Positions 33,906 to 44,763 of a stretch of 64,000 nt of DNA are shown piece after piece (the first letter of the stretch is position 1; every line of letters begins with the position of its first letter). The stretch is from Hofstenia miamia. Lineage: Eukaryota; Xenacoelomorpha; Acoela. The translations under genes and the position numbers were made by a program. The notes beneath the pieces were generated by a model. The model searched no databases, was not told where the DNA came from, and saw nothing but the letters and a program-made list of their open reading frames with translations. The stretch covers positions 1,415,241 to 1,479,240 of the forward strand of contig SCFE01000038.1 in the NCBI GenBank assembly GCA_004352715.1, written 5' to 3'.

Positions 33906-34236
33906 AAGATTTGCATTTAACTAATTATGAAAATTAGATAATATTGATGTTGCAAAACAGAATTACAACTAAAAGAATAGCATCAGAAACATTGATGAAA
34001 ATTGATGAAGATTTAACTGAAGAAGATGATGGAACTTGATGAGAAAACAGAACAAAAGTATTTGTTAAAAAGATCAGCAATATTTTGTGGAGAAGTTGAA
34101 GAAATGTTGTAATATGATATTGCAGAAAGCAAAGATTGAGGTTTTGGTAAAGCCTTTAGTTATTTATGCCAGAATTTATAGAATTTGATTATGGAAAGGA
34201 ATTGATACAAAATTTTAGTTAAGTCTGAAAAATCAG
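33906..34236. other. unassigned AT-rich DNA downstream of the LINE
   Basis: A GAAGATTTAACTGAAGAAGA-rich stretch near 34005-34050 may be LINE 3' tail or chance. Nothing else seen. Confidence 0.35.
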
Positions 34237-34588
34237 AATCAGTATTATTTATCAGTTTCTTTTAGACCATTGATCATCCACCAATAGCCAATTAATGGCA
34301 TTACTAGATCAATCTGCCATCTAGTTAACTAATACTAATTAGTGATTTACAATTTTGGCAGATCAAATAAAATTTAATAAAAAATGAAATTACTTACCCT
34401 TCAGTAGTTGATAACACAATCTAGTATGCCAGCTCTTGTTTTTATTAGCGCTGTATGATGAATTCAATCATTTGCAGCAAGGTGTTATATCATTAGGATA
34501 TTATGCTATACACACTACAAAATGTGCTCTTAGCTCAAGCAATTTATACTAAGGTATGAATTATAACTCATAATATAATATTCATTTG
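34237..34588 (+). repeat. partial copy of the CCATTAATGG element
   Basis: About 350 bases align directly with 29120-29470, including CCTTCAGTAGTTGATAACRC and GTGCTCTTAGCTCAAGCAAT. It abuts the right arm of the inverted duplication, so an element of this family sits at the arm boundary. Confidence 0.7.
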
Positions 34589-35249
34589 CCTTAAAATTGA
34601 CCATATACTTATTGGGGACAATTACTTTGATTTTAATGAAAATAATTTTCCTCAAGGACTTTTAATTCTTGTCCATCTAAATATCTATCTTAAATCTTCC
34701 TTAATTCATATGTCAAACTCATCAAATAACTAATATTTTCCTATCACTCCTCTAACAAATTTCATGCTTCAAAATCCAAATATTGAAACGTTTTTCTAAA
34801 TTTATAGCTAACTTTTCTCTAAATTTTTGCTTTTTTCTCTTATCACGTGTAAATGTTACCACTTTCCATTCTGCAATTGTCACACAAAACCATATTTTCT
34901 CTAATATTTTTATTTTGCTAAATTTAGTTTTTTTATTGTTATACACATTAAAGGCAAAATCCATTATTATTATTTATTATCATCATTATTCTAAACAAAA
35001 TTGGAAATTTTTATGCCGTTTCATTGGAAAAACGGATAGTCTCAATAGTGAAACTTCAGAAATTTATATTTACAGTGAACAATTTACTGAAAAAAATTTA
35101 ATCTAAATCAAACATTTGAAGAAGTAGGTAACTTCAATTTTACTAAAGCTCCTCCATTTGAACTAAAGCAATCAAATTTTATGTCAACATTTTAATTTAG
35201 ATTATCTACCTTAAAATAATTATACACTATTGTGAAAATCTTCAGATTT

Positions 35250-36880
35250 CTTTTACTTAAGAAATTTTTTCATATCTTTGGCGACCATCTAGTATTTGCA
35301 TTTAATCAATGTATTGATAAAAACGAACGTTCAAAGATAAGGAAGACGTCAAATATAACACATTTGTATAGAAATGGAGATAGAGATCCCCTCGTTGCGA
35401 AAAACTATAGAGCAATCTCAATAACGCACCCTTGTAGTAAATTATTTCAAAAATATTGAATATTCAAATCTACCAATACCTTGTATCTGATAATATCTAA
35501 TCATCTAAGAATATGGTTCCCGCGCTAAGCATAGTATAATATATGCAATTATTTCAATTGCTGAAAAAATATCCCCAAATATATTTTCAAACAAATCTAG
35601 TTGCACAGCCCTTATAAACGTAAGCAAAGTTTTAATTCAATGAATTTTGACATTTTGGAGTTTAATGTTAAAAATTACAGATTTCAACAAAGTTACTAAT
35701 GAGTTTTTTTTAAATATGTATATATTACAACCGATCAAGGAGGGTCTCAAGGCTCAGTAATAGGGCAAATAAATGTAAATGACATTATGAAACCTGTAAA
35801 TAACGAAATATATCAATTTGCTGATTTCATTCAAATACGGATAAGGATGCATTTAGGGCCACGAAATTTTACAAAGTGATATTGAATATCTTTCTAGCTA
35901 TTTCACATCAAATCAATTAAAAATCATTTGGATAAAACGCAGGTCATTATATCTTCCCCAAATCCTTAAAATAACTAATCGAATTAACTGATAAAGTGTC
36001 GAGATAAAGCAAGTGATCTTTTTACATATTTAGGTGTACATATTGACAAAGATTCAAAATTTAATCATTTTCCCTTAGAAAAGATACTAAAACAACGTTT
36101 GGGGTTAGCATGGACTCCTCAAAATATTTTAAGTCGGCCATGTGTCGTTAGGTACTTATACCACCTCAGAAATTTCGGACCAGATTAACTATTGCATGCA
36201 TTTTGCTTATCACAACTGCAAAGTTCATTTTGTTTAATTTTAATACAAAATGCCGCTATTTATTATCAAAAATATAAAAGTTATTCACGAAAAACATTAA
36301 ATTTTACACGTGAGCATGATCATGTTATTGAATACAGACGCAAGATAATCCTTTGTCCCCACTGTATAAAATACAATTCCATGCAATTAAGTTTAAACAT
36401 ACATGGCCGAGAATGAATGTCATTTCTTGCTAAACACAATCACAAATTTATTTGCAGCAGTAAGTTACTATCCTAGTATTTGGAATGATTTAGGCAATGA
36501 CAGTAGAGAAGAAATAAACTGCAAAAGAAACAGTATTACGCTACAACAGCTATTTTTCATTATATGAAAAAATTATTTACCAAGAGAATTTTTACGGAAA
36601 CTAATTTAAGTAAAACACATCTGCCATGTATTTCTAAAGATTTGTTGTACTGAAATTATTTATTAATTCCGAAATCCTCTTGATTTAAGTCAATTGATAG
36701 CGTTGATAAAACACTTTATCTTGCTAACATGGAAAATCGAAAACGTTTAAATTTGCATCTAATGCAGCAAGGAACTTAGATGATATAAATTATAGTTTGT
36801 ATATTATACACTCTAATATTTAAAGCAACCTATAATGCTTTTAAGGAAACAATGCTTAGCGAGGAGCCATCTCAATTTTC
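35250..36880 (+). pseudogene. LINE reverse transcriptase relic, right arm
   Basis: The longer copy of the LINE seen at 27840-28800. Plus-strand pieces include YRNGDRDPLVAKNYRAISIT and HPCSKLFQKY (35370-35456). SQGSVIG and VNDIMKPVNNEIYQFAD follow near 35750-35830, where the catalytic DD is lost as ADF. Then come LDKTQVIISS near 35930 and YLGVHIDKDSKFNHF near 36040. The C-terminal region decays toward 36800. The 3' end near 36850 (GCTTTTAAGGAAACAATGCT) matches that of the left-arm copy. Inactive. Confidence 0.8.
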
Positions 36881-37130
36881 CCCGCATAACCCCTTAGAAT
36901 GGTTGCCAAATGCACTTTATTCCACATATGCAATTTAATTGCACAATTTATACAATCATCTCACTATTTTCAGGTATTCCAATTTATTTAAGGTATTTGA
37001 GAAGTACATAGAATAATTTATATAACAAAAAATTTTATATTTAACATTACATTTAAATTAAAATAGCTTCTTAGCCCTACTAGAACTTTAAAAGTCTTGC
37101 TCGCCAGAAATTGACATCTAAATGATAGGG

Positions 37131-37538
37131 CTAGATATTGACACTGCTGGAGGTCGACGGGGAATTGGAAGCTGAAAAGTCGAGTCCATGCCGTTTATGC
37201 AAAACTGACGCATTTCTTGGAGGGTAATCTGAACACAGTGTTCGCAGAAGAGGAAACTTCCTATGGCAAGAAACTTTTTTAGCCTTTATATTGTTATCTT
37301 CAAGCTTCAAATATACACAACGTTTTTGAATTGAGCACGGGACTAGTTCTGTAATGTTATTACTATTAATGAAATTCTTAATTCCATGTCCACATTGCGG
37401 TAGCCAATTCCCAGAGTCTTCACAGTATTCCTTCACTTCACCAATGGTCAGATTTGCGTATGTTTCATTCCCCATGAAGGACGCCTCACATAAAGAAATC
37501 GAGAAAAATATGAAAGGAACGGCTTTGATTGTAGTCAT
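37131..37538 (-). CDS. secreted six-cysteine protein, copy 3
   Basis: A 135-residue paralogue, read from the ATG at 37538 (MTTIKAVPFIFFSISLCEAS signal peptide). It is closest to copy 1 (both have EYCEDSGNWLPQC and KFPLLRTLCSD) but has changes such as GHGIKNF for GRGIKNF and LKLEDNNIKAKK for LEPREKNIRAKK. All six cysteines and the sequons NET, NLT, NIT and NAS are kept. The C-terminus after HGLDFSAS is short (SPSTSSSVNI) and lacks the long Ser tract of copy 1. The upstream ORF lies at 37588-37617; the TATA region is altered. An open frame in three diverged copies argues for past or present selection. Confidence 0.7.
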   Translation of the reverse strand: MTTIKAVPFIFFSISLCEASFMGNETYANLTIGEVKEYCEDSGNWLPQCGHGIKNFINSNNITELVPCSIQKRCVYLKLEDNNIKAKKVSCHRKFPLLRTLCSDYPPRNASVLHKRHGLDFSASNSPSTSSSVNI

Positions 37539-37587
37539 AATTTCAGTGCATATAACTAACACGAAATTCGAGCTATATATTCCAATA

Positions 37588-37617
37588 TCAAAAAACAACT
37601 AAAAACATACCAGGCAT
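37588..37617 (-). promoter_or_regulatory. upstream ORF MPGMFLVVF in copy 3 leader
   Basis: Identical to the copy 1 upstream ORF and at the same 49-base distance from the main start. Confidence 0.45.
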
Positions 37618-37800
37618 GTTGTGCATGTTCTTACATCTAACATATGTAAATAATTCATCAAAACAGTAGAGGTTGACCAGCAAGGTGACAGGCTTTGGAA
37701 GCACTAACTAACTTTTAATTTCATTATGAAATACTGCGTTACTAACCGCTCTTAATTACGAACACGTATTCAGACTGGACGAAACATAAAACTTAAAACC

Positions 37801-38982
37801 ATTTGAAGCTGCGCTGGGTGTATGTGTGATTGCTAATACCTCCGATGTGTGTATGTGTATCTCTGTGTTAGCTTTTTGTTTGTATGACTTGTTTGTTTTT
37901 CGTTTCAGGTAGTTCATAGTTTAGCCAATGTTTGACTGTACTACCAAAAGTATTTATGTGTATATATTTTTGTTGTGGTTGTCAAATAGGTAGGTACAAA
38001 AATGTGCAGGGAAAGCTTCTTAACCATTGAGGATTTTTATGATTCTTAACGATTCAGAATTTGAAGAAGGTTGAAATATGATCCTAATGTAATAAAAACA
38101 ATACTTGTATAAATTGATTTAAACTTAAAAGTGAAACTTCATAGTGTTTCAGCATTAAAATTATACTTACGTTGTTGGGATCGGATATTGATAGGAATGT
38201 CATTTTAAGCTTTAATGTAGCCCCTTCATTTAATATTCCGTATTACGACCTTTGTGAAGAAAGAGAGTGTTTTTATTGTTTTGCTATGTTCTACCCCACT
38301 TACTATTTTCTTTTAGATTTATAATGAATCCAAAGATCTTAATTATAATTCTGAATAACTATTGACTATATTTACATGAAAAGTAGTTTGAAAATAATTC
38401 CTTGCTAACGCCAATGAACCTATTCAAAACGTTTCTTAATCTTGCCAATTAATCTTAAAGTTCCATTAATTTGGTATATATTGTTGGGATAGGGTTAATA
38501 AAGGACGTTCGTACTTTATCCATTTTGATCGTATTAGTATAAATTATTTTACATTCCGTAAGCACTTTTTTAGTAACAAAAATTAATAAGACCACTTTTG
38601 GATTAGCTATATTTCAAAACTAGGGAGAATATTGTATTTTTGTGATATTTTTGACTGGATTAACAGCGTAGAGGTTGTCCAACACATTCAAATCTTATAT
38701 AATTTTCAAAATATTTTAACATGAGTGTAGTGAATCAATAGATCTTTCGTTTGATTGTTAAATTAGAGCATATTTAGATTTTTTGAAAAAGTATAAACCC
38801 ACCAACAGTTATGGAGCTTATGCAGGTCCCATCTCGTCCCGGATTAATATCAATCATATTATTTCTATCAGATATATAACATTAATTCTCTTAATTAAAT
38901 GCAAAACAGAGAAAATGGGTTGATTCTAATGAATTGACAACTATCTTGGGTGTTATATAGTGAAAAATGTCATATAATAATG
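37801..38982. other. AT-rich DNA without recognised genes
   Basis: A GTGTGTATGTGTATCTCTG simple-sequence patch lies at about 37820-37870. No coding motif. Confidence 0.4.
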
Positions 38983-39180
38983 CAGGCAACCCCGCCTAAA
39001 TCGGATGTGACTAAGTCGGATTTTCACATAACTCGTACTATTAATAAAGAACAGACAAACTCCAATATGTACACACACACAATTATTTTTAAGTCGGACA
39101 ATTCTAAGTTGGAAAAATTCTAAATCGGATTGAAATCTATGTACAGGCTACAAAGTTAACATTGAAAATTTCATTCGCAA
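38983..39180. repeat. AAGTCGGA-rich patch, possible DNA transposon end
   Basis: Starts CAGGCAACCCCGCCTAAATC and repeats the words AAATCGGAT, TAAGTCGGAT, TAAGTCGGAC, TAAGTTGGA and AAATCGGATT. CAGGCA plus repeated words resembles a pogo/Tigger-type end. The opposite end was not found. Confidence 0.4.
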
Positions 39181-39284
39181 TCGGACGGATGGAAACTGTC
39201 TTGCACGTGATTCAAGCATAGCATAAATATTTTCTATCGCATAGTGAAAATACTGAAATACTACAGCGCAACTCATGGTATTGA

Positions 39285-39313
39285 CCATGGAGCTACTATA
39301 TATAGCTCCATGG
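39285..39313. repeat. perfect 11-bp hairpin
   Basis: CCATGGAGCTA, seven bases, then TAGCTCCATGG. Direct repeats of CATGGTATTGACC flank it. Too short to assign; it may be a transposon footprint. Confidence 0.4.
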
Positions 39314-40333
39314 TATTGACCTACAAACAGTTCATGCAGAGGTCAACATAGATTTGCTTATGTGTGGTGCCGTCAATGGGTGATATTTTAAATAAGTTGT
39401 CCGGTAATCTTTCAAGTAAAATTAAATGATGTTAAAATGACAACCCCCTAATTTATGTGATGTGTGAAATAAAGGAAATAAAATTCGTAAGTACTATAGT
39501 AACCTTAGAAAACGTTATAATATGTATAACTAAAACATGACAAAGATTTAGCTTTGGAATTTTAACTAAAATAACCCTAAGTGTTGACAATAGAATTGGT
39601 TAGAACTTTAAAAAATGTCCCTAGAAATTATAATAATATTGATCAAAATATTAGACATTTGTCTGTATTGAATTATTTCTTTCAATTTCATATAAAGAGA
39701 TTGCTTATGACTTCTGTAATGTATTAAGCATTCCAGCGCTCCCAGATAGTGCTTAACAAACAGCTATTTCTCTTAAGAATATATAAACCTTACTAATTTC
39801 TTTGAACTTAAAATTATTATAATTAAAAGACACAAATCCTTAAAACCTGTTTCAATCAGATTTTTGTGCTACATATAGAATTACTTGATCTGTGTATGCA
39901 CACAGGCCTAACAAAGTATCTTATTGAATAATTAAAACAAATGATTTAAGTTTCCGGTATATTTCTCAATCTGACGACCCCTTACGACTAGATATTTTGG
40001 ACTACTGTATACCATTGTTGGCAAAGATAAAAAAGATGTTAACAATAAGTTTCTGTTGTACTTCAAGTTATTGTATGCATCCATCATATGACAAATATGT
40101 ATTCAAAAATAGAACAAAGAGATTGATGCAACCATAAGTAAAGTTAAGTTTAGTTTTTGTTTAATTCAAGTATTGAAAAAAATATTGTAAAACATAAGAA
40201 TATATGATTAATTTTTTCTTCCAGCAGAGTTTATTTTCAATACTTTTAAAATAACTTCTTTCATAACAATCATCAGATTGCCTGCACAATAGTTACACTA
40301 TCGTAAATCTCAGGTTTTCACGAAAATAAGGTA
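39314..40333. other. AT-rich DNA without recognised genes
   Basis: No coding motif or repeat boundary seen. Confidence 0.4.
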
Positions 40334-40537
40334 CAGTGCCCAAATAACGCCCACAATTCAAGTTTTTCAAGCCTGTGGTCCACGATGTGCACTAAATTCT
40401 ACTTTATTGATATTGATGAACGAGTTTGGAATATTGGCTTTCGAATAACACTAATTAGAACATTATAGGATTAGCATAAGTATATCAAAACTTCATTTTA
40501 CATAAAGAAGTAATGTGGGCGTTATTAGGGCCACCTG
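40334..40537. mobile_element. about 200-bp MITE, pogo/Tigger-like ends
   Basis: Left end CAGTGCCCAAATAACGCCCA and right end, on the opposite strand, CAGGTGGCCCTAATAACGCC. They share AATAACGCCCACA in inverted orientation. The left end follows a TA dinucleotide. The ends resemble those of pogo-type elements. The core is non-coding. Confidence 0.6.
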
Positions 40538-40542
40538 GCCCG

Positions 40543-40944
40543 CTATAAAATTACTAACCTACTAACCAGGCCTATAGCTAAGTCATGTGAAAAGCAAAAC
40601 AATTGAAATAACAAACTCATTTTTAAAATTTCAAAAATATAGTGTAAAAATGTATGCATCTCTTCAAAAACACTGTTAATTAACAATCTCACAGTCAAGA
40701 AATAAGAATTCGTTATCTTCCTCTGAACAAGTCCAACACACTCCTCGTGATACCAAACAGCACAATTACCACAACTTCTCATATCAGACATGAGATCCTC
40801 ACCGCAAATGGGACAATACCAATCACCATCACGATTTCTTTTCTTGATTTGATTGAAGTTCTTTTCGCTCTTTAGTAGTGATAGAAGACAAGGCCTCGTC
40901 TCATTGGGACACCTTGAGGTTCTCGTAACACTTAGCTGATTCAT
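40543..40944 (-). pseudogene. PHD-finger-like fragment
   Basis: A minus-strand frame whose residues 42-69 form a zinc-binding motif: DWYCPICGEDL, then C58GNC61AVWYH66EEC69. The spacing CX2C-X10-CX2C-X4-HX2C fits a PHD finger up to the His and next Cys; the last CX2C pair is absent. Truncated PHD fingers of this form end many pogo/jerky-type transposases and related transposon proteins, and a pogo-like MITE lies next to it. The upstream part of the protein is not visible. It could instead be an exon of a host gene. The same fragment is repeated after a contig join at 41242. Confidence 0.5.
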
Positions 40945-41762
40945 TGATAATGGAGGAGTGGTTTTAATGACTCACCTACTTGACAAATGTTGATTGACAG
41001 CTCGCTAATGTATTTCTGACAGGTGCTAATTGATTCATCTCAAATGTTAATTGATTTTTTGTAGTGACTCATTTACATGTTGGGGCCAACAATTTAGTTT
41101 ACACTGTTTTGATATAATGACTAATTTCATTTTGTTAATATACATGATTATATCACACTCGCTTGCATACATTACATTTCATTTTGTTAATATACCTTGT
41201 TATCACACATTACGTTTTGCTTTTTCCATGATTTCAAATGNCCTCTGAACAAGTCCAACACACTCCTCGTGATACCAAACAGCACAATTACCACAACTTC
41301 TCATATCAGACATGAGATCCTCACCGCAAATGGGACAATACCAATCACCATCACGATTTCTTTTCTTGATTTGATTGAAGTTCTTTTCGCTCTTTAGTAG
41401 TGATAGAAGACAAGGCCTCGTCTCATTGGGACACCTTGAGGTTCTCGTAACACTTAGCTGATTCATTGATAATGGAGGAGTGGTTTTAATGACTCACCTA
41501 CTTGACAAATGTTGATTGACAGCTCGCTAATGTATTTCTGACAGGTGCTAATTGATTCATCTCAAATGTTAATTGATTTTTTGTAGTGACTCATTTACAT
41601 GTTGGGGCCAACAATTTAGTTTACACTGTTTTGATATAATGACTAATTTCATTTTGTTAATATACATGATTATATCACACTCGCTTGCATACATTACATT
41701 TCATTTTGTTAATTTTCTCATTATCACACATTACATTTTGCTTTTTCCATGATTTTCAGATG
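40720..41762. other. assembly duplication around a single N
   Basis: Bases 40720-41240 recur at 41242-41762 after one N (41241), almost without difference until the last about 55 bases. The PHD fragment is therefore counted twice. This is probably an unmerged contig overlap or a second haplotype rather than a tandem gene duplication. Confidence 0.75.
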
Positions 41763-43320
41763 ATTGCATGTACAATGTAATGTAACATCCTCCACCTGGC
41801 CTATTTGCACCGTGTATTATTGTTGATAACTATCACTCCGTAAATGGCGGGTGAGGAGTTACTAAGTTGTTGAACCGCCAAACTTTTCCTTTATAGTTAA
41901 CTAGTTAAGTTAATTGAATATTGATTATCACTGTTTAGGTGACGGATCTGTGTGACGTCTCCTCTTCAGTTCTTCTGTGGAGCCGATCTCCACAACACAG
42001 TTCCCCTCATTCATGAACGATGACTGAATCCACTGCACCATCTCAGCTCAACTGGAACTAGTTATGTGTACCTTACTTTAGCTCAGTGCGTGCACTCAAG
42101 TCAAGTTGTAACTGACTTAAACTCAATTTTGTAAAGTGTTTGTTGATTTGATTAAGTAAAGCAACCGGGCATTGATACTAACTGCATTAACTAATACTAA
42201 GGTAGACATTACCGTAAAACTATTGGCTTTGTAATTTAATTAATAAGATTGCAGTTTCCTATACTTACATTTAATAATGATACATGTAAGGTCATTTATT
42301 CGGTCGATTATAGTCAAGTCTCCTACTATTAAGAATATATATATATTCCTAGGTTTCGACTATCCAGTCATTTCAAGCATTAATTATTTCATACATGCAT
42401 AGATTGATAGTCAGACTAGGCAAGAATAGAAAAACTCCTAACAGTAACATAAGTGCTGTTTCGTGACTGGCACAAAGACCCTTCGAATCAATCCCGTGAT
42501 GGAATCCAGCCACTACTCAACACAACTTGCCTAGCTGCACATTTTATTAAATAATCAAACCAGATAAATGTAGAATGAAAATAAAATAAACTCCGAAGAA
42601 TTTATTGTTCATCAAATTTCTGGTTAGTTCAAAGCTATTTATTTAAAATTTCTAAAGTACCTGCCGATTTTGAATTTCAAATAATTCTTCTGCCAATATG
42701 GCTGTTCATACGTAAGTGTAATTTCGCTCATTGCAATTTGTCAAATGTTACTTGATCAGCTAACAAGTTTCTCTTACTTTGCACAATATTGTAGCTTAGT
42801 TGCATCTTACAAAATGAATAGAATCATTAACTAAATTTTACAATCATATTTTTGATTATATTTAATCACTATAATCGTTCGACGTTAATCCTTCTGCAGC
42901 TATTCTTTTTGGGATGATGCTACAGTAATTTGGGAAAACTTACAAAAAACCGCATTTTGCTTTTGTCAAAATTCCTTGTTAACACACATTATGTTTTATT
43001 GATCCATTTTCCATGATTTCTAATGATTACACACATACAATGTTTTCAATGTAATTTGCGAACTTTCAAAAAACTGCATTTCGTTTTTGTCAATACACTA
43101 CACTATCACACACAGCGTTTTTGTTAATCAATTTTACATATTTTTGAAAAGCTTACACGTTCAGTGTTTATCCTGTTTTTTCAGGAATACATACAAAAAG
43201 TCTACATTTTGTTTTCAAAACACTCAATTTCATTTATAAAAAACAAAATTTTGTTTCTAAGCAAACAAACTATTTGAAGATATTTTCAATAATACACGTG
43301 GAAAATATTAAATGTAGAAA
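41560..43320. repeat. degenerate tandem repeat array
   Basis: Repeated units of roughly 100-140 bases contain CATTTTGTTAAT, TTATCACACATTACGTTTTG, TTTTTCCATGATTT and AATGTAATTTGSGAAAAC. They are seen at about 41100-41240, 41700-41780, 42925-43020 and 43020-43140. The solo LTR at 41781-42924 is inserted in one of the units. Confidence 0.55.
41781..42924 (-). mobile_element. solo LTR C of the gypsy family
   Basis: 1144 bases from TGTAACATCC to GATGCTACA, flanked on both sides by GTAA (41777-41780 and 42925-42928), a 4-bp target duplication. No internal sequence adjoins it, so it is a solo LTR left by LTR-LTR recombination. It retains more CpG sites than LTR A, for example TTCGGTCGATTATAG against TTTGGTCAATTATTG, and appears younger. 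Confidence 0.9.
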
Positions 43321-43441
43321 TTAAACAAAAAGAGATCGCATATTCGCTATACTTAAAGGCGTAATACATAATAAAACCAACCTACATTTTCAGAAAGAGC
43401 AAAACACAGGTTATTTATAAAACTGAAATTCGAATCCTAAA

Positions 43442-43708
43442 ATGTTTACATGCAATGATATTAATAAACTGCATATAGATGTAGATACCTCAAACTTCAA
43501 GTTGTGTGGAGAGAATATCCCTCATACATTTGCCGCAGTGCAAATTTTAAAAAATAACATTGATAGATTCTATGTGGATCGTTTCCCAATAGACATTGCA
43601 ATCCAGAAAATTTTCATGCTTATTGATGGAGAAATCAAAGACAATGGATTTAATATTTTTCTTGATCATGGACATTCCTTAGAGTATTGTATATTAACCT
43701 GTGAATAA
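43442..43708 (+). CDS. unclassified 88-residue ORF
   Basis: Reads MFTCNDINKLHIDVDTSNFK, then ENIPHTFAAVQILKNNIDRF, FPIDIAIQKIF and DNGFNIFLDHGHSLEYCILT. Its composition is protein-like in an AT-rich setting, with a mix of charged and hydrophobic residues. No signal peptide or membrane segment is evident and no family is recognised. It could be a short gene, an exon, or part of a transposon. Confidence 0.35.
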   Translation: MFTCNDINKLHIDVDTSNFKLCGENIPHTFAAVQILKNNIDRFYVDRFPIDIAIQKIFMLIDGEIKDNGFNIFLDHGHSLEYCILTCE

Positions 43709-44271
43709 ATGTGTCTAGATGTATTTTCTTAATCTCGCAACCATGAATACAGTTACTATAATATGGGTAATAAAATAATAACGAAAAAGCATAATTGATT
43801 TTTCAATTTTCACTCTTCTACATGAAGCGGTGCTTGATATAAAAATATAGTCATAGATGTATATAAATCACTGGACAAGACATTGAAATTTCGCTAGTTG
43901 AATAAGTTACATAGAGAAGGAGAATTCCACATTTCAAAACATAAAAACTGGTTACAATAGTAAACAAGAAACCAACTTTTACAAATAAACTCTCCACAAA
44001 GACTGATTAAAAATGTTATAGTTAAAATGATGGGAATTTCCTCCATTTCCACCTGATATCAAGCTTTATTGAAATTATATGAATATTTCTAATATTGAAG
44101 TAAATTAAATTACACTTGCTGCTAATTGTTAAGATCTTTACCACACACTTAGGTAAACTCTAGTTGATGATTGGATCAAATGAATTAAGTTATTTTTGAT
44201 TGGTTTATATGCTAAAAGTTTGTAATAAATAACTTGTGCTTTGAACACTTTTTTCAATTTTAAATTCAGCA

Positions 44272-44736
44272 ATGACTCCAAAAGCTGCTAGCAAATCTCA
44301 TGCTCAAAAATCTACCAAAGTTATGCAGAGCAAACAAGAGGAACTCTCGCAACCCAAAAAATTTGTTTTAAAGCCAATATTACCAAAGACCATGTATTCC
44401 GTAAACACTGTGGGTAAAGTAGTTCAACTAGAGATGGTCAACAGCCTCAATGAAGTTTCCGAAGAACGTCAGATGAAATATATCTCTGTTAGAGAATTGA
44501 AAATTGGTGAGTGGCAAAAAATACACAAAGCATATACCCTTCAGACAAAGTACAGCCCTGTGGTAAAAATTATACTGGGCAATGGCAACTACTTCTTCTT
44601 ACCCAAACATTATGCAGAGAAAGCTACAGGAGAAAAATATAAGTTGTTTATTGGACTTAAAATTCTACGTGGCAAGAATAAACCATCAATATATCCAGGT
44701 GGTAATGCACAAGCTGTATTTAGATTTAATGTGTAA
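44272..44736 (+). CDS. unclassified 154-residue basic protein
   Basis: An intact frame from an ATG just after a pyrimidine-rich stretch and AG (TTTTAAATTCAG), which would fit a 3' splice site. It starts MTPKAASKSHAQKSTKVMQS, then has a folded-looking part: MKYISVRELKIGEWQKIHKA, TLQTKYSPVVKIILGNGNYF, FLPKHYAEKATGEKYKLFIG. The alternation of strands and the FLPKHYAE segment suggest an OB-like nucleic-acid-binding fold, but this is only an impression. It ends 25 bases before a contig join (44761), after which piggyBac sequence starts, so the two need not be linked. Confidence 0.5.
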   Translation: MTPKAASKSHAQKSTKVMQSKQEELSQPKKFVLKPILPKTMYSVNTVGKVVQLEMVNSLNEVSEERQMKYISVRELKIGEWQKIHKAYTLQTKYSPVVKIILGNGNYFFLPKHYAEKATGEKYKLFIGLKILRGKNKPSIYPGGNAQAVFRFNV

Positions 44737-44763
44737 AAAATATTTTAGAATAAATATATANGC

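Larger units (their letters stand above)
34588..37800 (-). repeat. right arm of a large inverted duplication
   Basis: Mirror copy of 26920-30508, carrying secreted-protein copy 3 and the longer LINE relic. The 4.1-kb spacer between arms holds a partial gypsy element and another LINE. Arm divergence is clearly more than a few percent, so it is not a recent event or an assembly artefact. Confidence 0.75.

Noticed and set aside
41203-41466. Second PHD-finger gene
   Set aside because: It is the repeated contig end after the N at 41241 and not an independent copy.
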